NCBI RefSeq assembly: GCF_019801145.1
Contig: NZ_JAHVJQ010000004.1
Coordinates: 310,001-374,000 of the forward strand
Reading direction: 5' to 3'
DNA length: 64,000 nucleotides
DNA from: Leisingera aquaemixtae
GTDB taxonomy: Bacteria; Pseudomonadota; Alphaproteobacteria; Rhodobacterales; Rhodobacteraceae
Part shown: positions 61,887 to 64,000 of the stretch, one piece after another
Layout of the letters: the number at the start of each line of letters is the position of its first letter
How positions within the stretch are numbered: position 1 is the first letter of the stretch
The notes under the pieces: generated by a model
Databases searched by the model: none
Seen by the model: only the letters and a program-made list of their open reading frames with translations
What the model was told of the DNA's origin: nothing
Program-made: the position numbers and the translations under genes

Positions 61887-62612
61887 ATGAGTGCAAAAAT
61901 CAGACTGTATGTAGAGCACCCTTTGGGGGCAGGGCAATCGGTTCCCTTGGATCGTGATCAGGCGCATTACCTGTTCGGGGTGATGCGGCTCGCTGCGGGC
62001 GCCCATGTGGCGCTGTTCAATGGCAAGGACGGCGAATGGCTGGCCGAAGTGGCGGAGGCCGGAAAGCGCGGCGGCACGCTGGCCTGCCTGGAACAGACGA
62101 AGCCGCTGCAGATGCCGCCGGACCTGTGGCTGATGTTTGCCCCGATCAAGAAGGCGCGCACCGATTTCATTGTCGAAAAAGCAGCGGAAATGGGGGCTGC
62201 GCGCATTCTGCCGGTGCAGACCGAGTTCACCAATTCCGAGCGCATCCGCCAGGACCGGCTGCAGGCGCACGCGGTCGAGGCGGCGGAACAATGCGGCGGC
62301 ACCTGCGTGCCGGAGGTGGCGGATCTGCAAAAGCTCTCCCGCCTCTTGGACCAATGGCCGCAGGAACGCCAGCTGATGTTCTGCGACGAGGCCGAGGTAG
62401 GCAATGCGCTGCAACTGGCCGCAGAGACGCAGAAAGACTCGCCCTGGGCCATTCTGATCGGTCCAGAGGGGGGCTTCTCAGATTCTGAACGCAAGCGGCT
62501 GCACGCGCTGCCGCAATCCCATGTGGTCAGTCTCGGCCCCCGCATCCTGCGTGCGGACACCGCTGCTGTGGCCGCGATGACCTTGTGGCAGCAGGCACTG
62601 GGAGACTGGTAA
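61887..62612 (+). CDS. rsmE: 16S rRNA (uracil1498-N3)-methyltransferase
   Basis: 241 residues. N-terminal PUA-like domain (RLYVEHPLGAGQSVPLDRDQAHYLFGVMRLAAGAHVALFNGKDGEW) and C-terminal SPOUT methyltransferase: EKAAEMGAARILPVQTEFTNS near 95 and the knot motif LIGPEGGFSDSERKRL near 190 with LGPRILRADTAAVAAMTLWQ at the end. Methylates U1498 of 16S rRNA. Starts 12 bases from the ubiA start. Confidence 0.95.
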   Translation: MSAKIRLYVEHPLGAGQSVPLDRDQAHYLFGVMRLAAGAHVALFNGKDGEWLAEVAEAGKRGGTLACLEQTKPLQMPPDLWLMFAPIKKARTDFIVEKAAEMGAARILPVQTEFTNSERIRQDRLQAHAVEAAEQCGGTCVPEVADLQKLSRLLDQWPQERQLMFCDEAEVGNALQLAAETQKDSPWAILIGPEGGFSDSERKRLHALPQSHVVSLGPRILRADTAAVAAMTLWQQALGDW

Positions 62613-62775
62613 AAGCGGGGCATGTGCCGCTGGTCACAGACTGGAAACCATTTTTGGTTAACCTTTCCGTGTGTGGCAACGGCGGCCGGCCATTGCATCC
62701 GATGCTGCAGCGCCACAAATAAGGAAGGCATGGCAAGCGGTTCCGCCTGCCAGACTTTGATATGAGGCGAAACAC

Positions 62776-63303
62776 ATGAGTTTCATCCGCCCCGAAGCCC
62801 GCGACACCCTGTGGCAATGGCGCGAGGTCCTTGCCGCCGCGCTGATGTTCCTGCTGGGGCTGAAATGGGCGTTTTCCGCGGCCGGCTTTACTGCGATCAC
62901 CGGCTGGGCGCTGGTTGCCACCGGGCTGGTGGCTGCCGTCATCGGCGCCCAGCGGATGCGCTTCCGGCGCGGCACCGGCGGGCCGGGGGTCGTGCAGGTG
63001 GACGAGGGGCAGATCGCCTATTTCGGACCGCTCACCGGGGGCGCTGTGGCGGCCTCGGAACTGGAACGGCTGGCGCTGGACCACACCTCCAAACCGCCGC
63101 ACTGGCTGCTGGAGCAGCCCGGCCAGCCGCCGCTGGCAATCCCGGTGAATGCCGAAGGCTACGAGGCGCTGTTTGACGTCTTTGCCGCACTTCCGGGCCT
63201 CAAGACAGAGCGGATGCTGGCAGAACTGCGCCGCCGCGGCCCTCACCAGGTCGTGATCTGGGAGCGCGCCGCCAGCCGCCCGGAACATCAGCGCCTGCAT
63301 TGA
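62776..63303 (+). CDS. Membrane protein of unknown function
   Basis: 175 residues. Two hydrophobic helices near residues 15-33 (LAAALMFLLGLKWAFSAA) and 38-56 (TGWALVATGLVAAVIGA), then a mainly beta C-terminal soluble domain containing RGTGGPGVVQVDEGQIAYFGPLTGGAVAASELERLALD. No family recognised with certainty. It starts 163 bp after rsmE and 65 bp before gshA on the same strand. Probably a cytoplasmic-facing domain on an inner-membrane anchor. Confidence 0.8.
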   Translation: MSFIRPEARDTLWQWREVLAAALMFLLGLKWAFSAAGFTAITGWALVATGLVAAVIGAQRMRFRRGTGGPGVVQVDEGQIAYFGPLTGGAVAASELERLALDHTSKPPHWLLEQPGQPPLAIPVNAEGYEALFDVFAALPGLKTERMLAELRRRGPHQVVIWERAASRPEHQRLH

Positions 63304-63368
63304 CACCGGCGGCGATTCCGCCCACGACTGACCCTTCAAGACAGATCTAACAGGACGGAGTGCCAGGC

Positions 63369-64000
63369 ATGTCCATTCCCCAGTCCGGCGGCGGGCCGAT
63401 CGAACGCCACGAGCAGCTTGCCCAGTATCTTGCCGACGGCTGCAAACCCAAGGAAGACTGGCGCATCGGCACCGAGCACGAGAAGTTCGGCTTCTGCAAG
63501 GATACGCTGAAGCCGCTGCCCTATGCCGGTGAACGCTCCATCCTGGCAGTTCTCGAAGGCTTGCGCGACGGCCATGGCTGGGCGCCGCTGACCGAAGGCG
63601 AAAACCTCATTGGCCTGACCAAGGACGGCGCCAACATCAGCCTGGAGCCAGGCGGCCAGCTGGAGCTTTCCGGCGCGCCGCTGGAAACCATCCACGAGAC
63701 CTGCGACGAGGTGAACGCCCACCTGCGCGACGTCAAGGACATCGCTGACAAGATCGGTGTCGGCTTCATCGGCCTGGGCGCTGCGCCCATCTGGAAGCAT
63801 GAAGACATGCCGCTGATGCCCAAGGGCCGCTACAAGCTGATGGACGGCTACATGCAGGAGGTCGGCACCATGGGCACCACCATGATGCGCCGCACCTGCA
63901 CCGTGCAGGTGAACCTCGACTTCTCCTCCGAGGCCGACATGGTGCAGAAACTGCGGGTGGCGCTGGCGCTGCAGCCGGTGGCCACGGCACTGTTTGCCAA
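63369..64000 (+). CDS. gshA: Glutamate-cysteine ligase, plant/alphaproteobacterial type (3' end outside window)
   Basis: The first 210 residues are present. [20 protein letters not shown] leads to [13 protein letters not shown] near 32, a GCS2-type start with the Glu metal ligands, [23 protein letters not shown] near 92, [14 protein letters not shown] near 130 and [25 protein letters not shown] near 160. Makes gamma-glutamylcysteine, the first step of glutathione synthesis. Open to the right edge. Confidence 0.93.
   Translation, partial: MSIPQSGGGPIERHEQLAQYLADGCKPKEDWRIGTEHEKFGFCKDTLKPLPYAGERSILAVLEGLRDGHGWAPLTEGENLIGLTKDGANISLEPGGQLELSGAPLETIHETCDEVNAHLRDVKDIADKIGVGFIGLGAAPIWKHEDMPLMPKGRYKLMDGYMQEVGTMGTTMMRRTCTVQVNLDFSSEADMVQKLRVALALQPVATALFA

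Noticed and set aside
61875-62414. N-terminal extension of UbiA by 180 residues
   Set aside because: The extension is antisense to rsmE and does not resemble UbiA; the ATG at 61874 fits the family.

Overview
The window is a gene-dense, GC-rich stretch of an alphaproteobacterial chromosome, most likely a marine Rhodobacteraceae (Roseobacter group, Leisingera/Phaeobacter/Ruegeria-like). The evidence is the PhyR-NepR-EcfG general stress module, an Irr-type Fur protein divergent from fabA-fabB-fabI, a ccoGHIS cluster behind an FNR-type box, and the style of the intergenic palindromes. It holds 72 supported protein genes (the first and last cut by the window edges), no rRNA or tRNA, no insertion sequence, no CRISPR array and no prophage.

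Layout. 1-3.9 kb: tail of an ABC protein with a cyclic-nucleotide-binding domain, an FAH-family hydrolase, an ArsR-family regulator with the SqrR/BigR cysteine pair, and a zinc alcohol dehydrogenase. 4-10.6 kb: a minus-strand run of catabolic genes (HAD dehalogenase-like, hydrolase, threonine/serine dehydratase-like, EEP phosphatase, then pcaD-hydrolase-pcaB). 10.8-12.6 kb: FKBP isomerase and a TetR/HD-domain pair. 12.7-15.9 kb: fabA-fabB-fabI with irr divergent. 16-18.9 kb: LysR, a PhyH dioxygenase and a radical SAM protein.

19.2-29 kb is the most coherent block: a general-stress island. phyR faces nepR-ecfG-histidine kinase-phospholipase D, and a GGAAC-N16/17-(C/G)GTT motif lies before phyR/nepR, dps, two DUF1328 membrane peptides, an exported-protein/entericidin pair and a PRC-barrel protein, with weaker matches before a Crp/Fnr regulator and an ExoD-like gene. 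EcfG is therefore probably surrounded by its own targets. An RTX protein follows (29-30.4 kb).

30.7-35 kb: ccoGHIS for cbb3 oxidase assembly. 35-48 kb: a SPOR-tailed DD-carboxypeptidase, small hydrolases, clpS, rsmC, an SDR lacking its catalytic lysine, hemF, a GH25 lipoprotein, hemC and hemE divergent, a CoA transferase, and an AraC regulator divergent from pobA. PobA makes protocatechuate, which pcaB and pcaD 40 kb away help to degrade; pcaGH and pcaC are not in the window. 48-64 kb: an NmrA-like protein behind a 16-bp palindrome, a CoxG-like protein, a two-gene ABC exporter, S49 peptidase, Zn-ribbon peptide, Ca/Na exchanger, a FolM-like reductase, uvrC-pgsA-moaD-moaE, an OmpA-type protein with a coiled-coil partner, ubiA head-to-head with rsmE, a membrane protein and the start of gshA.

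Two families of hairpin-rich repeats sit mainly between converging gene ends. Their stems differ in sequence between copies yet keep pairing.
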